Assembly: GCA_038528385.1 (NCBI GenBank)
Contig: JBCBET010000007.1
Location: forward strand, 1-64,000
Reading direction: 5' to 3'
DNA from: Shimia_B sp038528385
Lineage (GTDB): Bacteria > Pseudomonadota > Alphaproteobacteria > Rhodobacterales > Rhodobacteraceae
DNA: 64,000 nucleotides
Shown: positions 33,128 to 42,145 of the stretch, one piece after another
Layout of the letters: the number at the start of each line of letters is the position of its first letter
Position numbering within the stretch: the stretch's first letter is position 1
Program-made: the position numbers and the translations under genes
Notes under the pieces: generated by a model
Seen by the model: only the letters and a program-made list of their open reading frames with translations
Told to the model about the DNA's origin: nothing
Databases searched by the model: none

Positions 33128-34225
33128 ATGCAATCTATATCGCGAAACCTCCGCCCTCTCCTCCTTTTGGTCGCGTTCGGCGCCCTGAGTGGCTGCAATC
33201 TCGTGTTGCTCAATCCGGCCGGGGATGTCGCGTCTCAACAGGGCGATCTCATCATCTACGCCACCATCATGATGATGCTCGTGATCGGGCCGGTCATGGC
33301 CCTCACGGCGTTTTTCGCATGGCAGTACCGCGCCTCCAACAAGCGTGCGCGCTACGAGCCAGAATGGGGGCATTCCATTTCGCTCGAGATCGTCATCTGG
33401 GCCGTCCCACTGGCGATCATCGTGGTTCTGGCCGGCCTGACCTGGGTCGCCACCCACCGGCTCGACCCCTATGCGGACCTGCGGCGCATCTCTGAGACGC
33501 AGCCGATCGATGAAAGCGTCGAGCCCCTGCAGGTCCAGGTGGTCGCGCTCGATTGGAAATGGCTCTTCATCTACCCGGAGGAGCAGATCGCCACGGTGGG
33601 CGAAATGGCTGTCATCAAGGATCGCCCGGTGGAGTTTCACCTCACCTCCAACACGGTCATGAACGCATTCTACATTCCCGACATGGCCGGAATGATCTAC
33701 GCCATGGCGGGCATGCAGACCGAGCTTAATGCGGTGCTGAACGCGCCCGGAGAATTCGAAGGCTTCGCGGCCAACTACAACGGCACAGGCTTCAGCCAGA
33801 TGCGCTTCGACGTCAAAAGCTTTGACACGGCCGCGGAATTCGACGCTTGGACCGGGGAGATGCGGGCAATGTCGTCAGGCGAGCTGTCCGACGAGACATT
33901 CAACGCGCTCGCGTTGCCGTCCACCTTCGACCGCGTGGTGACCTATGCGAGCCTCGAGGACGGCGTCTACGACCGCATCCTCAACATGTGCACCACCGAT
34001 GGTGCGCTCTGCCTCGACGACCAGATGATGGTCGATGCCCTGGGCGGCGGTGGGCTCGACGGTCTTTTCAATCGCGAAGTGTTCGCTGGCCTCTGCGATG
34101 CAGATGACCCGCGCGCGCTTCTCGCCCTACTCAAGCCGGAACTCCGGGCAGATGAGGAGCGTTACGCCGCCGTCCTCCTGCCGCCGGACTACCCGGCCGA
34201 CGCGACACAAGCACGGAGCAACTAA
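33128..34225 (+). CDS. cyoA: Cytochrome bo3 ubiquinol oxidase subunit II
   Basis: A 365-residue lipoprotein subunit of the quinol oxidase. The signal ends in a lipobox LSGC (Cys 23), and two membrane segments follow (about 43-65 and 87-108). The cupredoxin domain begins at LDWKWLFIYP. No CuA cysteines are present, as expected for a quinol oxidase: the loop that would hold them lacks the CxxxC motif. The C-terminal tail after YDRILNMCTTDGALCLDD is longer than in E. coli. I choose ATG 33128; GTG 33116 upstream is possible. It leads cyoABCD-SURF1. Confidence 0.92.
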   Translation: MQSISRNLRPLLLLVAFGALSGCNLVLLNPAGDVASQQGDLIIYATIMMMLVIGPVMALTAFFAWQYRASNKRARYEPEWGHSISLEIVIWAVPLAIIVVLAGLTWVATHRLDPYADLRRISETQPIDESVEPLQVQVVALDWKWLFIYPEEQIATVGEMAVIKDRPVEFHLTSNTVMNAFYIPDMAGMIYAMAGMQTELNAVLNAPGEFEGFAANYNGTGFSQMRFDVKSFDTAAEFDAWTGEMRAMSSGELSDETFNALALPSTFDRVVTYASLEDGVYDRILNMCTTDGALCLDDQMMVDALGGGGLDGLFNREVFAGLCDADDPRALLALLKPELRADEERYAAVLLPPDYPADATQARSN

Positions 34226-34227
34226 CC

Positions 34228-36294
34228 GTGGCAAATCCAGCCGTACCCGACTTTGCCGGACAATTCATCCGCGGCACTCAAGGCGCCGAGGCGGCACACC
34301 CCTTGTGGGGTAAACTGACCTGGGACATCTTCCCGTTCTACGATCCCATCCTGTTGGGCACGTTCATCGTGGTCGTGATCGGCGGCATCGCCGCCGTGGC
34401 CGCACTCACCTACTATCGCCTCTGGGGTTATCTCTGGAGCGAATGGTTCACGAGCGTCGATCACAAGAAAATCGGCATCATGTATATGATCCTCGCCACG
34501 ATCATGTTCGTGCGGGGGTTCTCGGACGCGGTGCTCATGCGGGGCCACCAAGCGCTCGCCTCGGCGGGCTACGTGGGGTATCTGCCCGCCTATCACTACG
34601 ACCAGGTCTTCACCGCGCACGGCGTGATCATGATCTTTTTCGTGGCGATGCCGTTCATCACGGGCTTCATGAACTACGTGATGCCACTGCAGATCGGCGC
34701 GCGCGACGTGGCCTTTCCGTTCCTCAACAATTTCAGCTTCTGGCTCACCACGTCCGGTGCGATCCTCATCATGGTGTCGCTCTTCGTGGGAGAGTTCGCG
34801 GCCACGGGTTGGCTCGCCTACCCGCCGCTCTCCGGTCTGACCTTCAGCCCGGGCGTGGGCATGGACTACTACCTCTGGGCGCTCAACATCGCGGGCATCG
34901 GCACGACCTTGTCGGGTGTGAACCTTATCGTGACCATCGTGAAGATGCGCGCGCCCGGCATGACCTGGATGCGAATGCCGATCTTCACCTGGACGACGCT
35001 CATCACGAATATCCTGATCGTCGCCACCTTCCCGGTGCTTACGGCAACGCTCGCGCTTCTCACCGCGGACCGCTACATCGGCACGGCGTTCTTCACGTCC
35101 GAGCTTGGCGGCAACCCGATGATGTACGTGAATCTCATCTGGATCTGGGGCCACCCGGAGGTCTACATCCTCATCCTGCCCATCTTCGGCATCTTCTCGG
35201 AAATCGTGCCGGTCTTTTCGGGCAAGCGGCTCTTTGGCTACACCTCCATGGTCTACGCCACCGCCGTTATCATGATCCTGAGCTACATCGTCTGGCTCCA
35301 CCACTTCTTCACGATGGGGGCGGGCGCGGACGTGAATTCCTTCTTCGGGATCACGACGATGATCATCTCGATCCCGACGGGCGCGAAGATTTTCAACTGG
35401 CTCTTCACCATGTACAAGGGGCGCATCCGGTTCGAGCTCCCGATGATGTGGGTCGTGGCGTTCATGCTGACGTTCGTGATCGGCGGCATGACCGGTGTGC
35501 TGCTTGCTATCCCGCCGGCGGACTACGTGCTCCACAACTCGCTCTTCCTCGTGGCGCACTTCCACAACGTGATCATCGGCGGCGTGCTCTTCGGCATCTT
35601 CGCGGGCATCAACTACTGGTGGCCGAAGGCGTTCGGCTTCCACCTCGACCGGACCTGGGGGCTTGTGAGCTTCTGGACCTGGGTCGTGGGGTTCTACGTC
35701 GCCTTCATGCCGCTCTACGTGTTGGGCCTTATGGGTGTGACGCGCCGCCTCAGCCAGTTCGAGGATACGATCTACGCGATCTATTTCTTCACGGCAGCAA
35801 TCGGTGTCGCCCTCATCGCTGTGGGCATCATAGCGATGTTCGTGCAATTCTACGTCTCAATCAAGAACCGGGACCAGCTGCGGGATGAGACGGGCGATCC
35901 CTGGGATGGTCGGACGCTTGAATGGGCGACGTCCTCGCCGCCGCCAGCTTATAACTTCGCCTTCACGCCGCGGGTCTATCGCCGCGACGCGTGGGAGCAC
36001 ATGAAGTCGAGCGGCTACGAGCGGAAGCTCGACGGCTTTCAGCCCATCCACATGCCCAAATACACGGCAACGGGGATCGTGATATCCGGGATGTGGACCG
36101 CCATGGGCTTTGCCCTCGTCTGGCACATCTGGTGGCTTGCGGCGGCCATGGGCGTGGCGAGCCTCGTCTACGGCATTGCGCACACCTTCAATTACGACCG
36201 CGACTACAACATCCCCGTCGACGAGGTCGCGGAGACGGAAGGTGCCCGCACCGCGCGCGAGGCGGCCTTCGCAAACACGCAGGCTGCACAATGA
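34228..36294 (+). CDS. cyoB: Cytochrome bo3 ubiquinol oxidase subunit I
   Basis: A 688-residue catalytic subunit with the low-spin heme and the heme o3-CuB centre. It oxidises ubiquinol and reduces O2 to water while pumping protons. CuB/proton motif WGHPEVYILILP, then VWLHHFFTMGAG with the paired His and LVAHFHNVIIGG are visible. The quinol oxidase-specific N-terminal extension with an extra membrane segment (residues ~35-60) and the C-terminal extra segments are present, giving about 14-15 segments. It starts with GTG at 34228, two bases after the cyoA stop, and overlaps cyoC by four bases. Confidence 0.95.
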   Translation: MANPAVPDFAGQFIRGTQGAEAAHPLWGKLTWDIFPFYDPILLGTFIVVVIGGIAAVAALTYYRLWGYLWSEWFTSVDHKKIGIMYMILATIMFVRGFSDAVLMRGHQALASAGYVGYLPAYHYDQVFTAHGVIMIFFVAMPFITGFMNYVMPLQIGARDVAFPFLNNFSFWLTTSGAILIMVSLFVGEFAATGWLAYPPLSGLTFSPGVGMDYYLWALNIAGIGTTLSGVNLIVTIVKMRAPGMTWMRMPIFTWTTLITNILIVATFPVLTATLALLTADRYIGTAFFTSELGGNPMMYVNLIWIWGHPEVYILILPIFGIFSEIVPVFSGKRLFGYTSMVYATAVIMILSYIVWLHHFFTMGAGADVNSFFGITTMIISIPTGAKIFNWLFTMYKGRIRFELPMMWVVAFMLTFVIGGMTGVLLAIPPADYVLHNSLFLVAHFHNVIIGGVLFGIFAGINYWWPKAFGFHLDRTWGLVSFWTWVVGFYVAFMPLYVLGLMGVTRRLSQFEDTIYAIYFFTAAIGVALIAVGIIAMFVQFYVSIKNRDQLRDETGDPWDGRTLEWATSSPPPAYNFAFTPRVYRRDAWEHMKSSGYERKLDGFQPIHMPKYTATGIVISGMWTAMGFALVWHIWWLAAAMGVASLVYGIAHTFNYDRDYNIPVDEVAETEGARTAREAAFANTQAAQ

Positions 36295-36953
36295 CCGACG
36301 CAACGAGTGATCTCGGGGGGCCGCGGCTCGCGGCCTCCTCCCCGGCGCAGACCTACGACTTTCACGTCGTGGAAGATGCCCACGCCGCAGAGCACCACGA
36401 AACCGGCACGATGCTCGGATTCTGGCTCTACCTCATGTCCGATTGCTTGCTCTTCGGCATCCTCTTTGCAGTCTATGCCGTGCTTGGCCAGAACTACGCG
36501 GCCGGCCCGTCGCCCGCCGATCTGTTCGAGATCGAGTTCATCCTCGTGAGCACGTTCATGCTGCTCTTCTCGTCGATCACCTACGGCTTTGCCATGATCC
36601 AGATGCAGCAGGGCGCGAAGAACGGGACGTTGATGTGGCTCGCCGTCACCGGCGTCTTCGGCGCGATTTTCCTCGGTATGTCGCTCTATGAGTTCAACCA
36701 CCTCTGGCATATCGGCGCGACGCCCATGGCATCGGCCTTCCTGAGCGCATTCTACGTGCTCGTGGGCACGCACGCCCTGCATGTGGCCGCCGGCATCATC
36801 TGGCTCCTCGTCTTGCTGGTGCAGGTCCAGCAAAGAGGCCTCGTGGAGGCTAACACGCGGCGCGTCACGTGCCTCTCCCTCTTTTGGCACTTCCTCGACC
36901 TGATCTGGATCGCCGTGTTCAGCTTCGTCTACCTCACCGGAGTTCTGCTATGA
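36291..36953 (+). CDS. cyoC: Cytochrome bo3 ubiquinol oxidase subunit III
   Basis: A 220-residue membrane protein with five segments. It shows the CyoC pattern TMLGFWLYLMSDCLLF, GTHALHVAAGIIWLL and FWHFLDLIWIAVFSFVYL. The start ATG 36291 overlaps the cyoB stop and the end overlaps cyoD, so expression is coupled. It is a structural subunit without cofactors. Confidence 0.94.
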   Translation: MTDATSDLGGPRLAASSPAQTYDFHVVEDAHAAEHHETGTMLGFWLYLMSDCLLFGILFAVYAVLGQNYAAGPSPADLFEIEFILVSTFMLLFSSITYGFAMIQMQQGAKNGTLMWLAVTGVFGAIFLGMSLYEFNHLWHIGATPMASAFLSAFYVLVGTHALHVAAGIIWLLVLLVQVQQRGLVEANTRRVTCLSLFWHFLDLIWIAVFSFVYLTGVLL

Positions 36954-37303
36954 CCTCTGCCGCGCATCAAAGCACCTACCGCAACTACGTCATCGGGTTT
37001 GCGCTGTCCGCTGTGCTGACGCTCATCCCGTTCAGCATCGTGCTGACGGGGGCGCTCGACGAGTATGTGGGCTGGGCGATCGCCGCGATATTCATCTTCG
37101 GCGGGCTGCAGATCCTCGTCCATGTATACTACTTCCTGCACGTGACGCTGGGAAATGAGGACGGCTGGCAGGTGATGTCGCTCGGCTTCACGGGCGTGCT
37201 GCTCGTCATCATCCTCGCGGGATCGATCTGGGTCATGTTCCATCTGGAGGAGAACATGATGCCCGCGCACGACCTGATCGAACGAGTGGAGCAGCTTCCC
37301 TGA
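36950..37303 (+). CDS. cyoD: Cytochrome bo3 ubiquinol oxidase subunit IV
   Basis: A 117-residue protein with three membrane segments. The CyoD signature IFIFGGLQILVHVYYFLHV is clear. It assists assembly of the bo3 oxidase. The ATG overlaps the cyoC stop, and its TGA shares a base with the ATG of the SURF1 gene (TGATG). Confidence 0.93.
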   Translation: MTSAAHQSTYRNYVIGFALSAVLTLIPFSIVLTGALDEYVGWAIAAIFIFGGLQILVHVYYFLHVTLGNEDGWQVMSLGFTGVLLVIILAGSIWVMFHLEENMMPAHDLIERVEQLP

Positions 37304-38019
37304 TGCGCCCGCTTTGGGTGGACGCGGCCATTCTGGCGAGCGCGTTCGCCGTCTTCGTGACCATGGTGGGTCTTGGGAATTGGCAAATTCAGCGCCTCGG
37401 CTGGAAGCTTGACCTCATAGAAGCCGTGGAAACCCGGGCCTTCTCGGCGGAGGTCGAGGCTCCCACCGGCGCGGTGTCTGAAGAGGCGGATGAGTACCTT
37501 CGCGTGGAGGTCGCTGGCAGCTTTCTCTTCGATGAAACCCGCCGGGTCAAGGCGGTGACGGATCTAGGCCTCGGCAACTGGCTCTTGACCCCTCTCGACA
37601 CCAGCGACCGCGTGATCTGGATAAACCGCGGGTTCATCCCGCAGAACTTCGCAGGCGAGATCGAAGAGCCCGCGGGCCCTCAACGTGTCACCGGGTTGCT
37701 TCGGATAACGGAGCCCGAGGGCACTCTTCTAGAGCGGAACGATCCCGAGGCCGAGCGTTGGGTCGCGCGGGATGTGGCGGTTCTGTCGGAGACGGCAGGG
37801 CTTCGCACCGAAAGCTACTTCATCGACGCGGACCACCTCACTGCACCGGGGACCTTCCCGCGGGGAGGCCTCACGATCCTCGAATTCCGCAACAACCACC
37901 TGAGCTACGCGCTCACCTGGTATGCCATGGCGTTGCTTTTCGGTGGGGCCATGGTCTGGGTCATCTGGGACCGTCTGCGCGCGAAAAAGCGCGGGCCCCG
38001 CCTCGTCTACGAGGAGTGA
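37303..38019 (+). CDS. SURF1 family oxidase assembly protein
   Basis: A 238-residue protein with the SURF1 layout: an N-terminal membrane segment containing GLGNWQIQRLGWKLDLI, a periplasmic domain with VWINRGFIP and YFIDADH, and a C-terminal segment in NHLSYALTWYAMALLF. SURF1 helps deliver or insert heme a/o in subunit I. Here the gene is the last of the cyo operon, not the cta operon. Its end overlaps the convergent mvaD by 13 bases. Confidence 0.9.
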   Translation: MRPLWVDAAILASAFAVFVTMVGLGNWQIQRLGWKLDLIEAVETRAFSAEVEAPTGAVSEEADEYLRVEVAGSFLFDETRRVKAVTDLGLGNWLLTPLDTSDRVIWINRGFIPQNFAGEIEEPAGPQRVTGLLRITEPEGTLLERNDPEAERWVARDVAVLSETAGLRTESYFIDADHLTAPGTFPRGGLTILEFRNNHLSYALTWYAMALLFGGAMVWVIWDRLRAKKRGPRLVYEE

Positions 38020-38993
38020 GCGAAGGGTGCGATGATCCGCGCCTCGGGAAAGAGCGTCGCGACGGCGGCCTCCTCCGACCCAAGGAAAAGGACTTTCACA
38101 TTCGGGCCGGCATCCATCGTGGCATAGGCTGACAGCCCGTCCTCGCGCGCCTGCCAGAGCCTCTCCAACATCTGCCAGCTTCTGACTTTTAGGTAGATGA
38201 GGGAGGGGCGCGCTGAGAACATCGTGGCGTGCATGGCGAGGGCATTTGCCTCCGCCAAGGGGCCGAGGGTGTCAAAATCGCGGGAGCGCACCGCGGCTTC
38301 CATGGCGTCACAATCCGCTTCGGCCCGGTCTGGCCAGCCGGGGTATAGCGGCGAGGTGGCGACGGTGTGGCCCATGCCGTCCCTGGAAGATCGGGCCTTG
38401 GGTCCAGTATCGACCGGGACGACCGCGATCCGAAAATCGGCCCAGTGCGTGTCGAGGGGGCGTGCATGGCTGTCTCGCCCGTCCGGCCTCCTCCCCCGGT
38501 CCCATCGGACGAAGCCCTGCCACAGGGAGCGCGTCGCCGAACCCGAACCGAACCGCGCCAACATCGAGAGCGTCTCACGCGGCAGCGCGAGCTGGAAACA
38601 GTCGCCCAGGGCAAGAACAAGCGCCGCGAAACCGGAGGCGGAGGACGCCAGTCCCGCCGCCGTCGGGATAGAGTTCGTCGTTTCCACGCGCAGGGGAAGG
38701 TGCTGGCCGCGCCGGAACCGCTCCACGAAGGTGAACACCTTCGCGGAAAACGGGTCAACGTCCCCGAGGACCTGCCCATTGAAGACCGTCACGTCCCGCT
38801 CGGCGGGCGTCACGCGTGTGTGTGTGCCCCAATCCGCCAAGGAAACCGATAGGGACGAATTGAGCGGCAGATTGAGGCCCGCATCCCGTTTGCCCCAATA
38901 TTTCGCGAGGGCGATGTTCGACGGGGCAAAGGCCTCCGCCTCCACGGGCGCGGGCAACCGGGGCGGGAGAACCGCGTCGAAAGCGTCAGTCAT
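38007..38993 (-). CDS. mvaD: Diphosphomevalonate decarboxylase
   Basis: A 328-residue GHMP-superfamily enzyme that converts mevalonate 5-diphosphate to isopentenyl diphosphate, using ATP. Diagnostic blocks are NIALAKYWGKRD near residue 28, the LNSSLSVSL segment, the ATP loop TAAGLASSASGFAAL and the catalytic Asp context YATMDAGPNVKVL. It ends the leftward mvaA-hcs-mvk-pmk-mvd operon and overlaps pmk by eight bases. The family call is secure from the NIALAKYWGK and DAGPNV motifs. Confidence 0.95.
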   Translation of the reverse strand: MTDAFDAVLPPRLPAPVEAEAFAPSNIALAKYWGKRDAGLNLPLNSSLSVSLADWGTHTRVTPAERDVTVFNGQVLGDVDPFSAKVFTFVERFRRGQHLPLRVETTNSIPTAAGLASSASGFAALVLALGDCFQLALPRETLSMLARFGSGSATRSLWQGFVRWDRGRRPDGRDSHARPLDTHWADFRIAVVPVDTGPKARSSRDGMGHTVATSPLYPGWPDRAEADCDAMEAAVRSRDFDTLGPLAEANALAMHATMFSARPSLIYLKVRSWQMLERLWQAREDGLSAYATMDAGPNVKVLFLGSEEAAVATLFPEARIIAPFAHSS

Positions 38994-39867
38994 GGAAGAC
39001 GAGCCCCCGTGGGTCCACCTTCGCGCGCTCCCATCCCTTGGGCACCCCGCCGAAGGCGAGGACGCAATCGCCCAGCCCGGACCCGGAAATCTTCGCAGCC
39101 ATCGCCTCCTTTCGGCCCTCGCAGACGAGACGATCGAGGTCAGGGTTGGACACGCCGAGCTCGGCCATCAGCCCCTGGTAGAGATCGAGCGCCGCCGCGA
39201 CCGTCGACCAGTCACGCGCGCGCGAAGCGAGAATGGCCGCCTTCGACGCGTCGCCCATCCGTGCATAGAGCGGTTCCACGTCCCTGTCCGTCCAGGCGGC
39301 CTCCACACCGGCGAGCACGTCCTGGGTCGGTGTCTTGTACCCCACATATTTGAGCGAGAGCGTGGGGGGCAGCGGCATCCGCTCCGGGCTGGCGTCGAGC
39401 GCATAGGTGATCATCCCGCCTTCGAAGGACGCGGCGAGATCGGCCCCGCTTCCCCTGCCCTGGACCTCGCGCACGATCCGGAGCGCAGTGGGGTGGACCG
39501 CGATGCCGCGCCCGATCAGCCTGTCTAGCGCGCCGAGGCAGGCCACTGTGACCGCAGCCGAGGAGCCAAGCCCGAGCGTCGGATCGATCGCCGAAGTCAC
39601 CGCGATGCGCAGACCGTGGGGCGGCTCGAGCGCCTTGATCGCGGCGATCAAGAACCTGAGCGGCCCCTCGATCGACAGGCGGTCGAGCGTCGTCGAAAGA
39701 GAGCCCACGGCCGAAGAGATTTCCACGTGCCTGCCTTGCAGGCGCGTCACCTCCACCGTGGCGCGCATCGCCACGGCGGCGACGAGCGCAGGATATCCGT
39801 GGACCACGGCGTGCTCTCCCGTGATCATGACTGATCCCGGTGCGCTCGCGGTAACTGATGCGGTCAT
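38986..39867 (-). CDS. GHMP kinase, probable phosphomevalonate kinase
   Basis: A 293-residue GHMP kinase with N-terminal APGSVMITGEHAVVHGYPAL, ATP loop PTLGLGSSAAVTVACL and C-terminal AKISGSGLGDCVLAFG. Taken alone it looks like a short mevalonate kinase. I call it phosphomevalonate kinase because the pathway needs both kinases and the order mvk-pmk-mvd is the one reported for the Paracoccus zeaxanthinifaciens cluster, where Pmk is about this size. The assignment of which kinase does which step rests on context. The ATG overlaps the mvk stop (ATGA). Confidence 0.8.
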   Translation of the reverse strand: MTASVTASAPGSVMITGEHAVVHGYPALVAAVAMRATVEVTRLQGRHVEISSAVGSLSTTLDRLSIEGPLRFLIAAIKALEPPHGLRIAVTSAIDPTLGLGSSAAVTVACLGALDRLIGRGIAVHPTALRIVREVQGRGSGADLAASFEGGMITYALDASPERMPLPPTLSLKYVGYKTPTQDVLAGVEAAWTDRDVEPLYARMGDASKAAILASRARDWSTVAAALDLYQGLMAELGVSNPDLDRLVCEGRKEAMAAKISGSGLGDCVLAFGGVPKGWERAKVDPRGLVFHD

Positions 39868-41006
39868 TCCGCCGACAGCGCGACGGGCGCCTCATTCACG
39901 ATATGCGCCCCGTCGAGCGACACGCGAAGCGGTTCCCAGCGCCGCTCGGGATAGGCGTCCATCAGCGTGGCCATGGCGCCCGGATCCTCGAGATAGACCA
40001 GCATGACACCGGCAGCCTCCCCCCGGACGGCGCCCGCGCCGGAGACCTTGGCCGCCCCGCCCAGCGCCTCCACGGCGTCCGCAAAACGGGAGGCGGGCTG
40101 CGGCACGACGCCGATCTTCTGCAAGAGCCGGTGATTGTCTCGCATGACGGCGATGGGATCGCCGTCATGGGAGATCACCTTCTCGAATTCCCGCGTGAGC
40201 TCTCCGAAGCTTCGCCAGAGCACGGAGTCGCTGCCGTGGTCGTCGCGGACCTTCGCCACGCACTCCCCCGTCTTTGACACAGGCGTGCCCAGTTGCACCC
40301 AGTACCAGCCTCGCGCGTTGCGGAGGGAATGCTCCGGGCCCAGCGCAATGCTCGAAACGCCGTCCTGCGCCACGCGGTTCAGACCGCCATAGACCACGGC
40401 GGAGGCGTCGATGGCAGAGCCCTTCCCGTGTTGCAGACGCTCGCAGAAGCGCACCTTCTCGAAGCGGTCCTCTACGCTCTGGGGTCGTCCCAGGAGATGT
40501 TCGTAGAGCACGACAGTGGCGGCCACGACCGCCGCCGAGGATCCCATCCCCGCGCCGAGCGGCATGTCCGTCTTAGAGGCGAGCTGCCCCGGGACGGGCA
40601 ACCGCCGCCGCGCCGTGGCCCCGGGCACCGGGATCATCGGCAAAAGGGAGGTGAGGGTGTAGACGGCGAGATCGTCCGGGCGCTGTAGAATCTTCTGCAC
40701 CGGCATCTCGCCACGCATGAATTCCTCGAAACGTCGGTCAAGCCCCTCTTTGAAGCCCTTGAGCGCCTCGAACGGGTAAAAGGCCGAGGGGCTCAAGGAC
40801 TCGAAGGCGGTAAAGAGACCGCCCGTTTCGTGCAGCGGCCGAAAGGTCACTTCCGTGTAGTGCTGGACCGCGACCGCGAGGGCAGGCTCCCCATACACGA
40901 CCGAGTGCTCGCCGGAGAGGATGAGCTTCCCCGGTGCGCGCGCACTCTGGCCAGGCTTTTCAGCGGAAAGGGCGTCAGACAGTTTCGTAGTGCCGTTTGT
41001 GCTCAT
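39864..41006 (-). CDS. mvk: Mevalonate kinase
   Basis: A 380-residue GHMP kinase that phosphorylates mevalonate. It shows ARAPGKLILSGEHSVVYGEPALAVA, the ATP loop LGAGMGSSAAVVAATV, and C-terminal AAKVSGAGAVRGEAAGVMLVY. I choose ATG 41006. The frame extends upstream to 41105 within hcs, but that part is shadow. It overlaps the end of hcs by 32 bases, unusually long for this operon. The alternative is that this is Pmk and its neighbour Mvk. Length and gene order favour the present call. Confidence 0.85.
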   Translation of the reverse strand: MSTNGTTKLSDALSAEKPGQSARAPGKLILSGEHSVVYGEPALAVAVQHYTEVTFRPLHETGGLFTAFESLSPSAFYPFEALKGFKEGLDRRFEEFMRGEMPVQKILQRPDDLAVYTLTSLLPMIPVPGATARRRLPVPGQLASKTDMPLGAGMGSSAAVVAATVVLYEHLLGRPQSVEDRFEKVRFCERLQHGKGSAIDASAVVYGGLNRVAQDGVSSIALGPEHSLRNARGWYWVQLGTPVSKTGECVAKVRDDHGSDSVLWRSFGELTREFEKVISHDGDPIAVMRDNHRLLQKIGVVPQPASRFADAVEALGGAAKVSGAGAVRGEAAGVMLVYLEDPGAMATLMDAYPERRWEPLRVSLDGAHIVNEAPVALSAE

Positions 41007-42132
41007 GGATCCGAGCGAGACGATAGCGCCCGCGAGCCTGCTGCGCCATGACCGCCTCCGACCCGTCCACAGGGTCGGGCGCATGGCGGAATGCGAGATA
41101 TTCATCGTAGTTGAGCGGAATTCGATCCTCGAGGAGTTTCTGATGATGCGCCTTCATCAGGTGGTCGCGATATCCGGGCTGCACGACCGCCGAAAAGAAT
41201 TCGGCCACGGCGCCCGACCCGTAGGAGAACATGCCCACCGGGCGACCGGAGAGATCGACCTCGGCCGTCTCGAGCATGGAGATGAGCGAGAGGTAAAGGG
41301 AGGCGGCATAGCAATTTCCGACCTCCCGATTGTAGACCATCCCCGCCTCGATAAGGTTAACATCGTGTTGCGCCGCGTTGATCTTGCTCAGATGCGCGTG
41401 GGCTTTCGCCCCCATGCGGGTGAAGGGGATGTGATAGCAGAACTGCGCCATCTCGTTGAACGCGCGCCCGCCCTGCGCGATGTAGTCTTCCCAGGCGTGG
41501 GCCAGTGAGTGGAGGTATTTGACGGTGGAGTATTTACCGTCGACGAGCGGCGTCTTCCGGTAATTGGGACGCCAGAAATCCATGATGTCTTCGGAGTGGC
41601 AGCCAGTCTCGGCGTCGAGTTCGAGAACGCGAGGATCGGCGCTCACGAGCATGGCGACGGCGCCGCAGCCCTGCGTGGCCTCTGCGGGGCTGTCGACATC
41701 GTAGCGACTGACGTCCGAAGCGATCACCAGCACCTTCTTGTCGGGTTTCCGTGCCACGTGCCCGGCGGCAAGCTGCAGCCCCGCGGTGCCGGAATAGCAG
41801 GCATGCTTGAGCTCGACGACGCGGACATTGGACGGCAGATCCAAGAGCCGGTGCACATAGACACCTGCGGCCTTCGACTGATCGATCCCTGTCTCCGTCG
41901 CGAAGAGCACGGTATCGATCTTCTCGGCATCCTCGGCGGTGACGATGGCGCGCGCGGCCTCGGCAGCCATGGTCACGACGTCTTCGTCATGGGCGGGCAG
42001 CGCGATCTTGTTCTGGCCGATACCCTTGGCGAATTTCGCAGGGTCGATGCCCTGCCGCTCCGCCAACGTCCCGAGCGCCATGAAGTGCTGCGGGACGTAG
42101 AAGCTGAGCTTGTCGATGCCGATGGCTGTCAT
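40975..42132 (-). CDS. hcs: Hydroxymethylglutaryl-CoA synthase
   Basis: A 385-residue thiolase-fold enzyme that condenses acetyl-CoA with acetoacetyl-CoA to HMG-CoA. The catalytic Cys lies in ELKHACYSGTAGLQLA, with the Glu region in GIDKLSFYVP and VLFATETGIDQSKAAG. The third catalytic residue (His) lies in FCYHIPFTRMGAKAH. It is the second gene of the mevalonate operon, thirteen bases after mvaA. The symbol hcs follows the Paracoccus usage; mvaS is the synonym. Confidence 0.95.
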   Translation of the reverse strand: MTAIGIDKLSFYVPQHFMALGTLAERQGIDPAKFAKGIGQNKIALPAHDEDVVTMAAEAARAIVTAEDAEKIDTVLFATETGIDQSKAAGVYVHRLLDLPSNVRVVELKHACYSGTAGLQLAAGHVARKPDKKVLVIASDVSRYDVDSPAEATQGCGAVAMLVSADPRVLELDAETGCHSEDIMDFWRPNYRKTPLVDGKYSTVKYLHSLAHAWEDYIAQGGRAFNEMAQFCYHIPFTRMGAKAHAHLSKINAAQHDVNLIEAGMVYNREVGNCYAASLYLSLISMLETAEVDLSGRPVGMFSYGSGAVAEFFSAVVQPGYRDHLMKAHHQKLLEDRIPLNYDEYLAFRHAPDPVDGSEAVMAQQARGRYRLARIHEHKRHYETV

Positions 42133-42145
42133 GGGACCCCCTTGC

